64,000 nt of DNA from Protea cynaroides (lineage: Eukaryota > Streptophyta > Magnoliopsida > Proteales > Proteaceae): positions 47,713,822-47,777,821 of the forward strand of contig CM053269.1 in NCBI GenBank assembly GCA_028583415.1, read 5' to 3'. Position numbers and translations under genes: made by a program. This document shows, piece after piece, positions 22,593-35,600 of this stretch (position 1 is the stretch's first letter; each line of letters starts with the position of its first letter). The notes below the pieces were generated by a model that worked only from the letters and a program-made list of their open reading frames with translations, made no database searches and was not told the origin of the DNA.

Positions 22593-25500
22593 CTTCTCTG
22601 CAACTCCGCCTCACCCCTGACTTCCCCTTGTCTGTGGAAGGAAGAAGATCATATTTTAAGAATCTATTGTCGAAGTTGAATTACCTAACATATTTTTTAT
22701 TCTTGGTGTATTTTCAATTGATGCAACCAAATTGATTTCAATCTCTTCACCAAAAACCTATCTGTTGACTTCTTTCATGAAATCTATAGAAATTTGAAAT
22801 GGAAATGACATAAAAAAAGGGCCTTCATGTCAACATTTCGAAATTATTTGCAAGTATGAGCAATATTCAAATGTCTGGAGGTCCAGGACATAATAAAATA
22901 GTTCTTGCATTCCTATAAAAAATAAAAAAAAAGTTCTTGCACATCCTCTTCCCCCCTTTCCCCCTTTTTTTAGTATAAGGATGTTACTATGTTTTTCCTG
23001 GAGATGCAGATTAGTTGATACCTATTTAATCACCTAATTGATTTATCTAGTTTACTGCTTACTATAATCCATATTCTTCAATCCAGTCATTAACTGCATT
23101 GACCTATGTATTTTGTCTGTTATTTTTCTTCTCCATCCTTAGTCTTTCCGCTCAATCATTACACATGCAACTGCAAAGGTATGTTATTTACATGTTATCT
23201 ACTGCTCTCAATGTGTGAATGCAGAATTATGTAAAGCATCATGAAGGCATTCTACCTCTTAGCTGTATGATTACCTACCATTTCTTGAAACATCTTCAGT
23301 GTCAAAGTGCTTGAATTTTAAGAAATATGCTCTTCCTTCCACCTTCCCCTTCCCCCTGGTTTCTGCTTTATGTGTAAAATATGAATCTCAACAGTCCTTC
23401 AGCTTTTGATATAATAATCTATCTGATAATTTTGATCTGTTAACTTCAGAAAAATGATTCTATAGTAACATCTTTTTTCCCTTGAGCATCCATTCAAATG
23501 TTGTTTTCTAGTTTACCAGCAGTCATGGCTGTAATTATTTTTAATATTTTGCTGACTATGCACGTACATAATTTTCTGGGAACTCCCTTATTGGTTGAGG
23601 TATGGATGAATGGTATGTCAATGGGACATGATTAAAGTATTGTATATTTGGTTTAATCATTATTTTACTTGTTCAAATTGCTGGCCTGCCATTGTTTTCC
23701 TTGTGCTTTATTGTTTTCCTGTTGCTGCTTTAAGATATGTCACTTACTATTTGACTTGAATTCAATACTATTGAAGATATGCCGCTTACCGTTTGCCTTA
23801 AATTGTTTCCTTGTTGTCAATACTAATTTATGCTACTAAATATTAGATCTTTTTGCCACATCTTATTGATTGCCGTCTTATACCTTATGTTGAAATGTGC
23901 AGGAGGAACTCTCAGTGTATGACTTTGTTGATAGAAACATTAGAGATGTTGAACCAGATAAATTACCCCCTCTGGAGACTACACCTTTTAAACTTGTTGA
24001 AGAAGTCAAAGATTTGAAAGAGTTAACTGTTAAGTTGGAAAATGTGGATGAGTTTGCGGTAAACACTCTGCCAATTCATTTTGAACTTAGCTTACCATTT
24101 TTCCTTAGTTTTTGTTTTCCTAGATTATTCTCTAATTGGTCCAATCCATTGCATAGTTGTCAAGGCGTCAAGGCGAACCAAGGCGATGGAGGCCTGATTG
24201 GGCGCCTAGGCGACCAAGGCGCCCAATTTTCCAAGGCAACCCAAGGCAGCCTGGGCGCCTAGGCGGCGCCTAGGCGACGCCTTGACAACTATGATCCATT
24301 GCTATCCTGGTGCTATCTAATGCACATCAATAGTTTATTTTGTATTGGTATGCTTAGCATCAATGCAGTTGACGCCGTAGTCATTGTTGTATAACATAAT
24401 GACTCAAGATTCCTGGATATGAAAGATTGAAAGAACGCAGAAGTGTGCAAGGAGTGCTGTAGTATAATGTGACGGATGTGAACTCCTTCCATGCCAGTGA
24501 GTCAGCTGCTGCATGGTAAATGTACTTCTAAAAGGTCACCCAGCCTGAAGGGTCCACAAGCCTCGTAAGGTCCTATGGAAATGGCAAATTGTCTAGAAGA
24601 GAATCAGATAACAATATTGAAATCCTTCCCCATATCATTGATCTGATCTGCTTGCCATTTTCCATTAAAATCTTGAGTTAACTGGGCCTAGAGATCACTT
24701 TGTTAAGCACATTATAGCTGTGTCGAATTGTACTGACTTTGGGCTATGTAGGAAGCTGTGATCAAGACTCACTTTAAGGTCCCAAAACTTCCAACCTTGG
24801 TCAGCTTTGTTGAATTGAATGAGTTCCTTCCTAATTACTATAATGCCAAATTTAATTTTCAAATCCTTTCACAATGAAAACTAATTATATGCTCTCTCCA
24901 AACAAGCTCTTTTCGGAGACTGTTTTTCCTTATAATTTCTTCAAATAGTTCATTTCTACCCTTAAAAAAACCATCTAAATTACACGAACCTCCCCTGTAA
25001 AATACATTAAATACAATTCACTACCCTGATTTGCAATAAATGACATGGAACTCCTTGCATGAAATAGTAAGGTCCACTCCGTTGGCTTGGAACGTTAGTT
25101 GCTGACGTAAACTACCCTTAACTTGACATTAACTTAACCATTTTCCATTATTTTAATAAAATGGTCTGATCTTTAGAAAAGAAGAAAACAATGTAGATTT
25201 GGTTTACTCTTTTCTTACACACTGTTGCTTATTGTTGTATTGTTACGTAGGTTGATTTGGAGCATAATCGATATAGGTCCTTTCAAGGAACGACGTGCTT
25301 GATGCAAATTTCTACTAGAAGTGAAGATTATGTGGTTGATACTCTAAAACTTTGGGTACACATTGGTCCACACCTCAGGGAAGTCTTTGAAGACCCCTCG
25401 AAGAAGAAGGCATGGTCCTTTTATTGCATGTTGAACATTCTTGATCTTATCGGTGCTGCTATGGTGTTTGATTTTATGATTTTCTCATTTAGGTTATGCA

Positions 25501-28417
25501 TGGGGCAAATCTTGACATAGTGTGGCTTCAACGGGATTTTGGCATATATATCTGCAACTTGTTTGACACTGGACATGTTTTACTTTGCAACCTCTGCATA
25601 TACACGAAGACTTTTTTTCTGAGCCTTCTCTCTCTTTGCTTATTTATACGATAGTTTAAATAAAGCTGTGAATTAATGGAGCTTTTCTCTGCTTCTTAAT
25701 TTTCACGTTGTTGGAAAATCAGTTACCTTTATACTACAGTGTACGGTAGGATTTAATGAATGATTGACTTATAGGATCAAAATCAACCATTAGTGTTGGT
25801 TATTTATCTTACTCTTTACTCTTATATTCTTGGTTTGGGCTGGCCTTTATTCTTGTCGAGCAGTTTGTTCAAATATTAAATGGATACCGGCTTTTATTAC
25901 TTTTTGTCTAAAAGCATTGTCAATCTATTTTTTTCTCCATGTTGTAATTATCTCCAATGCTATGTTGATCCTTCTTCTTTGTTATACTATATTTAGGTTT
26001 TGTGGTTTCCTCTGGCTTCCTTCTGTTCCTGTCACAATTGGAATTTGGGGCTTCTCATTTTATTTGTAAAGTTTCAATTAGAATTACTTCACTTTCATTT
26101 CTAAATGTATACTTTGTCTTTGTGGATTTGGTGGTGGGGCTTACGTCAGTTATGGTTCCTTTCTTAGTTTTTATATTCAATGTAGAATGGTCATCCTTTT
26201 GTTTTGTAGTGATTTCATTATTAGTGTTGTTGAGGTTTTGAAACTGTTGCAATAATTGGAACGAGGCTCTCCATTATGTGTGTATTGTTCAATTTAGAGG
26301 TCAATTTTTCTTGAAGTCTCCCTTTGCGAATCATATGAATGTCACACATGCCACTTTGCTATTGTTGTAAAACTTTAAAGCGATATAGCATTGTAGGAAT
26401 CAAGAGTCAAGAGTAGGGCTCAGGATTCCGAGTTTCAATGTATGAGTCCAAATGGTTATTTGAACTACTATGGTACTGTGCATTATCTTTTATCTTTTTT
26501 TTTATTTATATTTTCTTATTGTTTCATAGTATCAGTTAGCTAATTACATAAGGAGTTGGGTACGTAAATCCATTTGCAGGAATTTAGCAAATGCACTCCA
26601 GAAATGGATCAACGCATTCTTAGGTAATTGGGTTTGGAATAGAAACAGTGTGGCTACTTTAGTCTGACAATAATTTCTAAGTGGTCTGTTTATGTGTTTT
26701 TCCTTTTTATGAGTGGTCAGCTTTAACATAATAATATATCAATTTCATTGTCCTTATTAGGTTTGGTGAGGGCTATGATAGTTGGTGGTGAGGAGACAAA
26801 TTTTGCTTTAAGACAATAGGCCTTTTAAATCGAATTTCACATATAGTGCTGAGAAACCAATAGATTTTCATTGCCTTCACAAGTACAGCTCATTATTGAG
26901 TCTCTAATGGTATAGTTCCATTAAACCTAGAATATATTGGCATATAGTGGCCTCAATACCTCTTGATTTCCATTCATTTAAATCCCCTAGTAATGTCTTA
27001 TTTCTTTTCTTTATGATAAATGAAATTAATCATATGAAGAGACTGCATTGGTGTGGTTGAAGTCGTGAAAACTTCTTTGAACTTAAATTACTTCCTTATA
27101 GGCATTGGGTGCATGAAAAGTTTCTCTGTACTCTTTTGTACTCTTTTTAGATGGTAGGCCTTAGCGCAATGGTAAGGTTGCAATGGTAAGGTTACTCCAT
27201 TATGACATGGTAGTCGTGGGTTTGAAATTTTGAATCTGGAAACAGCCTCTCCATGAAGTGGTGGTAAGATTGTGTACAATAGCCCCTCCCCAAAACCCAC
27301 AATGGCGGAAGCCTAGTGCAATCGGTACGCCCTGTTTTTATTTTTGTTTTGAATTTTTTTTTTTTGCTTGGTCCTGGTTTCCAATGGACATCTGGATCTG
27401 CCACGTGGCAGGTCATATGGGAATGAAGTTTTATGGACACCAACCCCAAAGTCCCCTGCTCATATCATATGTCAAATTTCAGTCCAATCTGACTTTTCCA
27501 AGTGGCAAAACAAGGAATTGAAAAATCTGGGGCCACCATGAGGGTGCACACTTACCAAAAAAAAAGAAAAAAAAAGAGGGTGCACAGGACTACAGTGGGG
27601 TGCATGGCCATACATGGGAGGGTATGGCATTAGATGAGAAGGTAACCAACTGAATTTGAGGGTGAAATCTGGCATGTGGCCTATTCAGATCATTCCCTAG
27701 ACATCCAATGGTTAGATTTGCCGTATCACTCTTCCACAAGAGAAAACTAAATGTGTCCTTTAATGAGCTTCTTTCCTAAACAACCATGTGAGAATTTTTT
27801 TTCTTTTTCCTATGTTCTCCATAGTAGTTATGACCCACATGGACTGATTTAAAGGTAATTTGGTCTAAAGACTTGAGCAAGAATTGTTTTAATAAAGAAT
27901 GGAGAGTCTTATTCTGATGATCTTGCATGTGCAAAAAGAATGTTTGTTGCATTAACTCTGCTGATGCACGGACATTAACATAAACAATTCAAGGCAATAG
28001 CTTTCAAATATTTTGGCAGCTTTCATGTATTTGCTTATTATGTTCTTTTTGGTTACATGAATTATATAAGTTTTGGGATATAAACATTAGTTACATAAAT
28101 CATATAAGCTTTCGATGTTTTTTTTTTTACATTATGGTGCTAGCATTATTTTCTTCCTCCTTGGATTATTTTTTTAGTGCTTGACATTGTACTATAGGCC
28201 CAAGCTTCAGGAACCCTGTAGAATTTACATTTACTTGTAATGTCTGCCATCTGCATGAATATATTATCTTGGATGGAAACTCCTCTTAGCCTGAAAATCT
28301 TTGGCACACTGGAATGCTAGCAATCTTTGGTGTTCTCTCTCTCTCTACTCTTCCTTTTTGCTTTTTGGTAACTAAAACTATCATGATCTCTGTGCTGGAC
28401 TGGGCTAGTGTCATTTT

Positions 28418-28481
<64 letters not shown>

Positions 28482-31400
28482 TTGTAGCTTTTCCTTTCGA
28501 TATTTCCCCAAACGTAATGATTCCAAGGAATGAATTACTTTTTTATTGGACTAATAGGCCTCAAGGGTGTTGCAATTAGGGAGGAACAGTTTGGAGTATC
28601 TCCTGCATCATTTTTGTGGAGTTACAGCAAAAAAAGAGTAATTTCTTTATCTTTATTATTTCTGGGTGTTTTTGGAGCCATCCTTTTGGCATGATGTTGT
28701 CTTTCATATTCTGTAAGGTTGACATAAAATGCTTCCAGATACCAGAATGCAGATTGGAGATTGCGTCCACTTCCTGATGAGATGCTTAGGTAATTTGAGG
28801 TTGAGAGTATATCTATTAGATATTTCCGGCTTATTAGGACTCTTGCTTCTTAACTGACGCAGATATATTTATCCTGGAATCTTAGACTCGTCAGGTTTCT
28901 ATTTTGACAGATATGCAAGAGAAGACACCCATTATCTGTTGCATATCTATGATCTTATGAGAACGAATTTGCTTTCAGCACCTGCTGCTTCTGAAAGTGG
29001 TGTTGATCTTCTGTTAGAGGTATAGCCATAGCTCGTGATAGACCATAGCTGACTTCTGCTGTTTTGTAATAGGAAATGATATAGATTGTCTTACTATCTT
29101 GCTTTGGATTGCTGTTTAAGGATGTTTTCTTGTGAATACAATGTACTGTACAATTCTAATGCTGTTTTTGGATAAACTTCTTGAGGCAACTTTAGGCTTC
29201 AAGAAGTAAAGTTACAATGAATACTTAGTCCTGGATTATTTAAGGAGATAAGTTGCATTGACTACTCTTTTTTCGCTTGTTGGTTCTATATGCTAGATTT
29301 TCTTATTGTGAGAAGTTTTGAAGTCTTCTTAAATAAAAATAATATTCTGGTAATGTAATATATTGAGATTCAAAAATCAAAGGCAAATTACACAGCTTGG
29401 AAGAGCCAAAGGTTCCAACAGTAAGAAAAGGGAAACCAAGGACAAATTCTGCTGCATATGTTCCAAAAATAATCATTAGCCTGAAGCCACAGAAAAATAT
29501 TGCTAAAAAAGTTATTAAAGAAAAGGGAAAAAAATAAAAGAGAACTTGGCACCCTTAGAACAGTGATTCTTCTTACAAGAAAAGATGAGCTAGAAAATCA
29601 AGCACTTCCATTGTGCAAAAGTTATACTGCCCCTCCCTCCCGCCTCTATCTCTTCCTGGTCTCACACTTGCTTGACCTCTTTCATTAGCTGGTTTGGATA
29701 ACCTTAACTCTGATGCTATGCATCCTTGTGACCTGTGTCCCCTTTAAATTAGTTGGATTATTATTCTTCCAGCCTTGCCCTTCTATTAGGTGAGATTTGC
29801 AAAGCATAAATGGGGGCTCCTAGTACTGAAGCTATGCAATATCATCATATGCTTCATAGATTGAGGCTTGAATCCCCAAGTGTTACTTCAATATAAAAAA
29901 GGGTGTGCCCATGCCCAAGGCTCCGGCCTCTGCGGGATTTGGGGAAGGGCAGATGTACGCAGCCTTACCCTTGCTTCGCAGAGAGGCTGTTTCCTAATTT
30001 GAACCTGCGACCACTAGGTGGCAATGGAGCAACCTTACCTCAATATATGAAAGGTAAATAAATCACATATTGAAGCATTTCAATTAACTTTGCAGTTGCG
30101 TTTTCCATAAATGGAAAGGGTTGCAGAATTTTCAAAGCCCAGACCACCTTTTGAACCAGCAGTGTCTGCATCCAATTAAAATGTGCAAACACAGGCAAAA
30201 TGGGAAAGACTTGATTCAGGATTCTGCCCTTGTCCTTTCTTCAAACCATTTGCTTTAAGCTCGCTTAACCCATACCCATTTTATATATTATTTGTGAGAA
30301 CTTATTATTGTCTCAAGGGTCTGTTATTTTTTCAAACATCACAAGGCATCTATTCTGCCACGTGGACAGATGATGGGTACATCCGACTGTTGGTTAGAGA
30401 GGGCATGGTCTATATTAGCCATGTATCAAATTTCTGTCTAATTCAATCAAATATCCCTTGTATAAGCATGCATCTTATGTATGTCGTTGCATGTGTACCA
30501 ATATTCTAGACATTATTGTGCCTTTCCCAACTCTGAGTAGAAATAAACGGTTTAGATTATTAAAAAAAAACCATAAAAAATGGATGGCACTGTTTGTCTT
30601 GTGATTTCTGAAAATGTTACATTCCATTGTTACATGGATGCTACCCATTATGTATTTCTTTTTTGTTCAACCCATTTTGTGCCTTGGGCTGGTGATCTGT
30701 AGACAGCACTTCATGTGGTAATGCTATTACTACAACTGGGAGTAATCCAGGGACGAAGACACGTCTTCCTCCTCACCAACCTTCTCCATCCATGAGTATG
30801 ATATTCATACTAGTTGATAGTTTATTAACAATTTAGGTAGTTAGGTACTAAGGTGAACTCTGGGGTTCCTTAAAATAGTTTTGCTCTTGAAAGAATTCAA
30901 CTATTTTTGTAATTTTATATAAAAGATTATTATACCCAATTAGAAAAAATTTCATCTACACCCCATCGAAGATTGCTAACATCATCTACAACACAAGAAT
31001 ACAAAAACATCATCTATACCCCAAAACTTTTGCTGTGGTAATCAAAGAAGTCCACTCCGTTAGTTGATTCCCGTTAGAAGCTGACGTTAGGTGGATTGGA
31101 ATATTTCAGAGACGATACTACCCTTTTGGCCTGTTGAAAAGACCATTATACCCTTCTCCCACTTCTTGCACACTGCTGCCTAAGTCTCCAGAAGGTGGTT
31201 GATAAAAAAAAAAGAAGAGAGGATTCTTTGAGGTTTCCTCTTCTTCCATGATCGGTGGCAAACTCTGCATCCTTCAAAATACCAACCAAAAAAAGTACCA
31301 TAAACAGTCAATAAGCTTCCAAAAAAAATAAAAAAAAAATTCTGTAACTGAACAATAGTCGTTTTCTAAGTTTACTCCAGCCAAATCATTGAGGGCGAAA

Positions 31401-32665
31401 AGAAAAGGTGAAAATAAAGGCGAAACTTTGAATCCTCAAAAATTGTCAAAAAAATTTGCAGAGAGAGAATAGTGTCGGAAGAAGAAGCTGTACCAGCCTC
31501 CTAATCTTTTTAGCTGGAGAAGACAAAGAGAAGTTTGAGAATTCATCCTACACTTCTTTGAGATCCTTCCGCTTCATCTTCATCAAGTATCCTGCCATCT
31601 CCACTAACGAATCACGAAAAAACAACTGATGAAACCCTAACTCCAAACGATCGAATCTCCTATGATCACAACTCCATTCCAGAAAAGGAAACAATGAACT
31701 CCGAAATCCAACAACGAAATTCACAGATCCTAGAAAAATTTGTCGAAAAAAACTCCAAGAAGAAATTCCTCTTCGTCTCTATCGGGCCAGATTTCACTTT
31801 GGTTGTTTTTTTTTTCCGGAAAAGCATCTTGAAGTTGTTCTGATCTAATTCCATTCATCCATTCAACTCAATCAGTCCAAGTAGCTACCATTAATTGATT
31901 ACTAGTTATTCTGATCTGCCCCTAAATCAAACAAAAATAGAAACCAAAAAGTTTAATACATTTGAACTAAAAGCAGCACCAGTCGTTGTAAGATCTGTGC
32001 GTTCTTTAGACAACGGTTATCTTTTTCTTCTTTTATTTGAATTTTCATTGATGGATGTCTAATAATTTCTGTAGAGATGTTCGATTCATGGCTTGCTTTC
32101 GATTAAGCTATGGTGGATGGCACAGAAAATGGGCGATCAAGGACGAGAAATCCCTCTTGAAACCCAATTCCCTCTAGCATAAGCTAGAGAACGATTTGCA
32201 TCTTGAATCAAACAATGGTAATGAAGAGAATCAGATCATCTACACCCTCTTCCTTCCTCTGATCGAAGGCCCTTTCTGTGCTTGTAATGTAGTAAATAGA
32301 GAAGAAGGAAAATTCCATTGCTCCCTTGTCAGTCCCTTGCCTTGTTTTTAATTCGTAAATGACATCGATTATCTCCGATGAAATGCTGCCGTGGACGCAC
32401 AACGCAGAGGGGACTCCAATGTTAGGGGTTAGGGTTTGGGTGAGAGTGAAAGGGAAAGAGAGAGAAAATATAAGTTTGATCTGAAGGTCAAATTAGTAAA
32501 TCAACATAATTTTTTAATTTTTCAATTTATAATATGAGGGGTAAAACTGTATTTCAATAATTTTAGTGATTTTCGTCAGTTAAGTGGACCTAAGTGATGT
32601 TTTTGCAATCTTGTGGGTGTAGATAATGTTAGCGATGCTTGATGGGGTGTAGATGAAATTTTTTC

Positions 32666-32696
<31 letters not shown>

Positions 32697-35600
32697 TGCT
32701 TTTATGGTAGTGGACTTGGGATGCATATTTTTATGTCTTGTTCTTTGCTTTTGCTAAAATAAAATGGAATAAGTAGAACCAGAATTTTCTTAAAAGAAAA
32801 AGAATTATTAAAAAAGTCCTTGCTCTAATGCTCTTTTGAATTTTAAATAATAAACAATGTCTATGTGCTTCCTGGTTCTCTGATGTGATGAAGCACTTTA
32901 TTCCTCACATTTCTTATTGCTAACAGGTCTATAATCGCAGTTACGACATATGCATGCAACTTTATGAGAAAAGGCTTTTGACAGATACCTCGTATCTCCA
33001 CATATATGGGTTTGTTCTTTGCTTCATATCTTGTACTAGCAGTAGCATGGTCATCTTGAAAACTGCAGCCCCAGCAGAACACTCATGATGTATTACTCAT
33101 TATTCATTTTCCCTCAAGTCAACCTATGTTCATCAAGAAAAAGGGGTGAAAACTTTGGAACATATCTTTTTTGTATTGATTGCAGGTTAGGGGAGGCTGA
33201 CTTCAATTTGCAACAGCTGGCTGTTGTTGCAGTGAGTTATTCCTCTTCTTCTACTCACATCTATCTTCTATTAGTAAGAGGAATATTACTTGTACTGGGA
33301 TGGAGGTTGGCTCCATGCCCACATTGCTCCCGTATGTACCACAATTATGGTGCACATGCAGGCCTCACGATCCTCTGTAATGCTGCCACTTGGCAGTGGG
33401 GATCCTGACCACTAAGAGTGCATCACCAGGTGTCTTGATGCATCCCCAATAAATTTGGTGGCCTAACCTGTGAATCTCCTTTATAAAAAAAAAAAAAAAA
33501 ACCCCATTGATTGAACCTATTTGATTTATTGTTTTTTATGCTGGTCTATTGACGGTCAGACTCCCAGGTTTTGTAGAGAAAACAAAAGTTAAAAAAAAAA
33601 AATTGTTGGTTTTGGTAGGGTATTTTTATTTAAATATAAAGTTCAATTTGGATTGCAGGGGCTTTGTGATTGGAGAGATGTTGTTGCCCGAACAGAGGAT
33701 GAAAGTATTGGCTATATATTGCCAAACAAAGCTTTACTTGAAATTGGTATTGAAAGCCTATTACTATGCTCTGAATTTAAATTTCACTCCCTCAATGTTT
33801 TCCTCTATTATATCCAGAATAGGTTGGCTTACTTTCACTCTTATATGTTTCTCTGATTAAAAAGCCAGGCAGATGCCCGTCATTGCTGGGAAGCTGCAGC
33901 GTCTAGTTAGATCAAAGCATCCTTATGTTGAGCGCAATATTGGAACTGTACTCAACATTATCAAGAGTTCAATCCAAAATGTTGCTGCCTTTGAAAGTGC
34001 ACTAGAGCAACTAAAGAAGGGCCTCCTAGAAAGAGTAAGAGATACATTAAAAAGGATTAGAGATACAGCAGCAACAACAACATCAAAGTCTTATTATCCT
34101 AACTAAATGGGGTTGGTTACATGGATTCTTACCCTCCAATCAGCTCAGTTTGGGGTCATACAAGGTTTAAAAGCTATACATGTCTTTCCTCCCTGCTTCA
34201 CCTAGAGTCATCTAGGTCTGCCCCTGGTTCTTTTAGACTATTCAATCTGAATCAAATCACTCTTCCATACTAGAGCTCTAAAGGCCTCCGCTGAATATGA
34301 CCTTGCCATCTCAAAGGAATTTCTCATAGTTAATCATGTATCGACATTACTCTCAAATCAACTCTAATACGATCATTCTTTATCTTATCTTTCCTCGTTT
34401 TGTCACATCCATCTCAACATCCTCATATCAACTACACTGAGTTTATCTATATGATGCTTTTTAACTGCCCAACATTCCGGATCATACCTCATAGGAGGTC
34501 GAATGATTGTCCTATAAAATTTTTCTTTAAATTTTAAAGGTATATGCCGATCATACAACACTCCAGATACACCATTCTACTTATCCATCATATTTTAATC
34601 ATCTGTGAAACATCATCCTCTATAACACCTTCTTTATTTATGATTGAGCATAGATACCTAAAATAGTTACTTTGCGATATCTCATTTTCATCAGTTTTCA
34701 CCACTGTCCCTTGTGTGGCTCAAGTTACACACCATATACTCTGTCTTTATTCTGTTTATCTTAAAACCTTTTGATTCCAAGGTTGATCTCCATAACTTGA
34801 ACTTGATTTTAATCCTTATTTTTTCTCATCCACCAAAACAATATCATAAGCAAAGAGTATACGGCAAGGAACCTAATTTTGAATGTCTCTAATTACATCA
34901 TCCTTGATAAGTGCAAAAAAATAAAGGCTTAATCCTTGATATAACTTGATTGTAATTGGGAATACACTACCTTGACCCCGATAATTCTTACATTAGTCAC
35001 TACTCACTACACTATGCTACATATACTTGACTATGATAACATATTTACTTGAAAGATTTCTCTTCTCTATTACTTGTTAGATTAACTCTCTAGGGACTCT
35101 GTCATAAGTTTTTTCTAGGTCAATAAAGACCACATGGAGGTCCTTCTTGCAATCTCTAAATCTTTTTGTGAGCCTCAGTAAGTAAGTAGCTTCTATCGTG
35201 GATCTCCCTGGCATAAAATCAAATTGGTTATTTGTAACAATAGTTTCTTATCTCAAGTGAGTTTCAATAACTCTCTCATTATTTCATAGCATGGCTCATT
35301 AGTTTTATGCTTTTGTAGTTATTGCAACTCTAAATTAAAAAAAGGGTGTCCCAGTGCATGAAGCTCCCACTATTGCAGGGTCTGGGGACGGCAGAATATA
35401 TGCAACCTTACCCCCACAATGTGGAGAGGCTGTTTCTGTGTTTCGAACCCATGACCACCAGTTTGCAATATGGCAACCTTATCGTCACATCAAGGTTCGC
35501 CCTTTATGTTATTGAACTCTAAATATCACCTTTATTTTTATAAATCGGAATCACAATGCTTCTCATCTATTCATTTGACATTTTCCTTGTGTTCATAATC

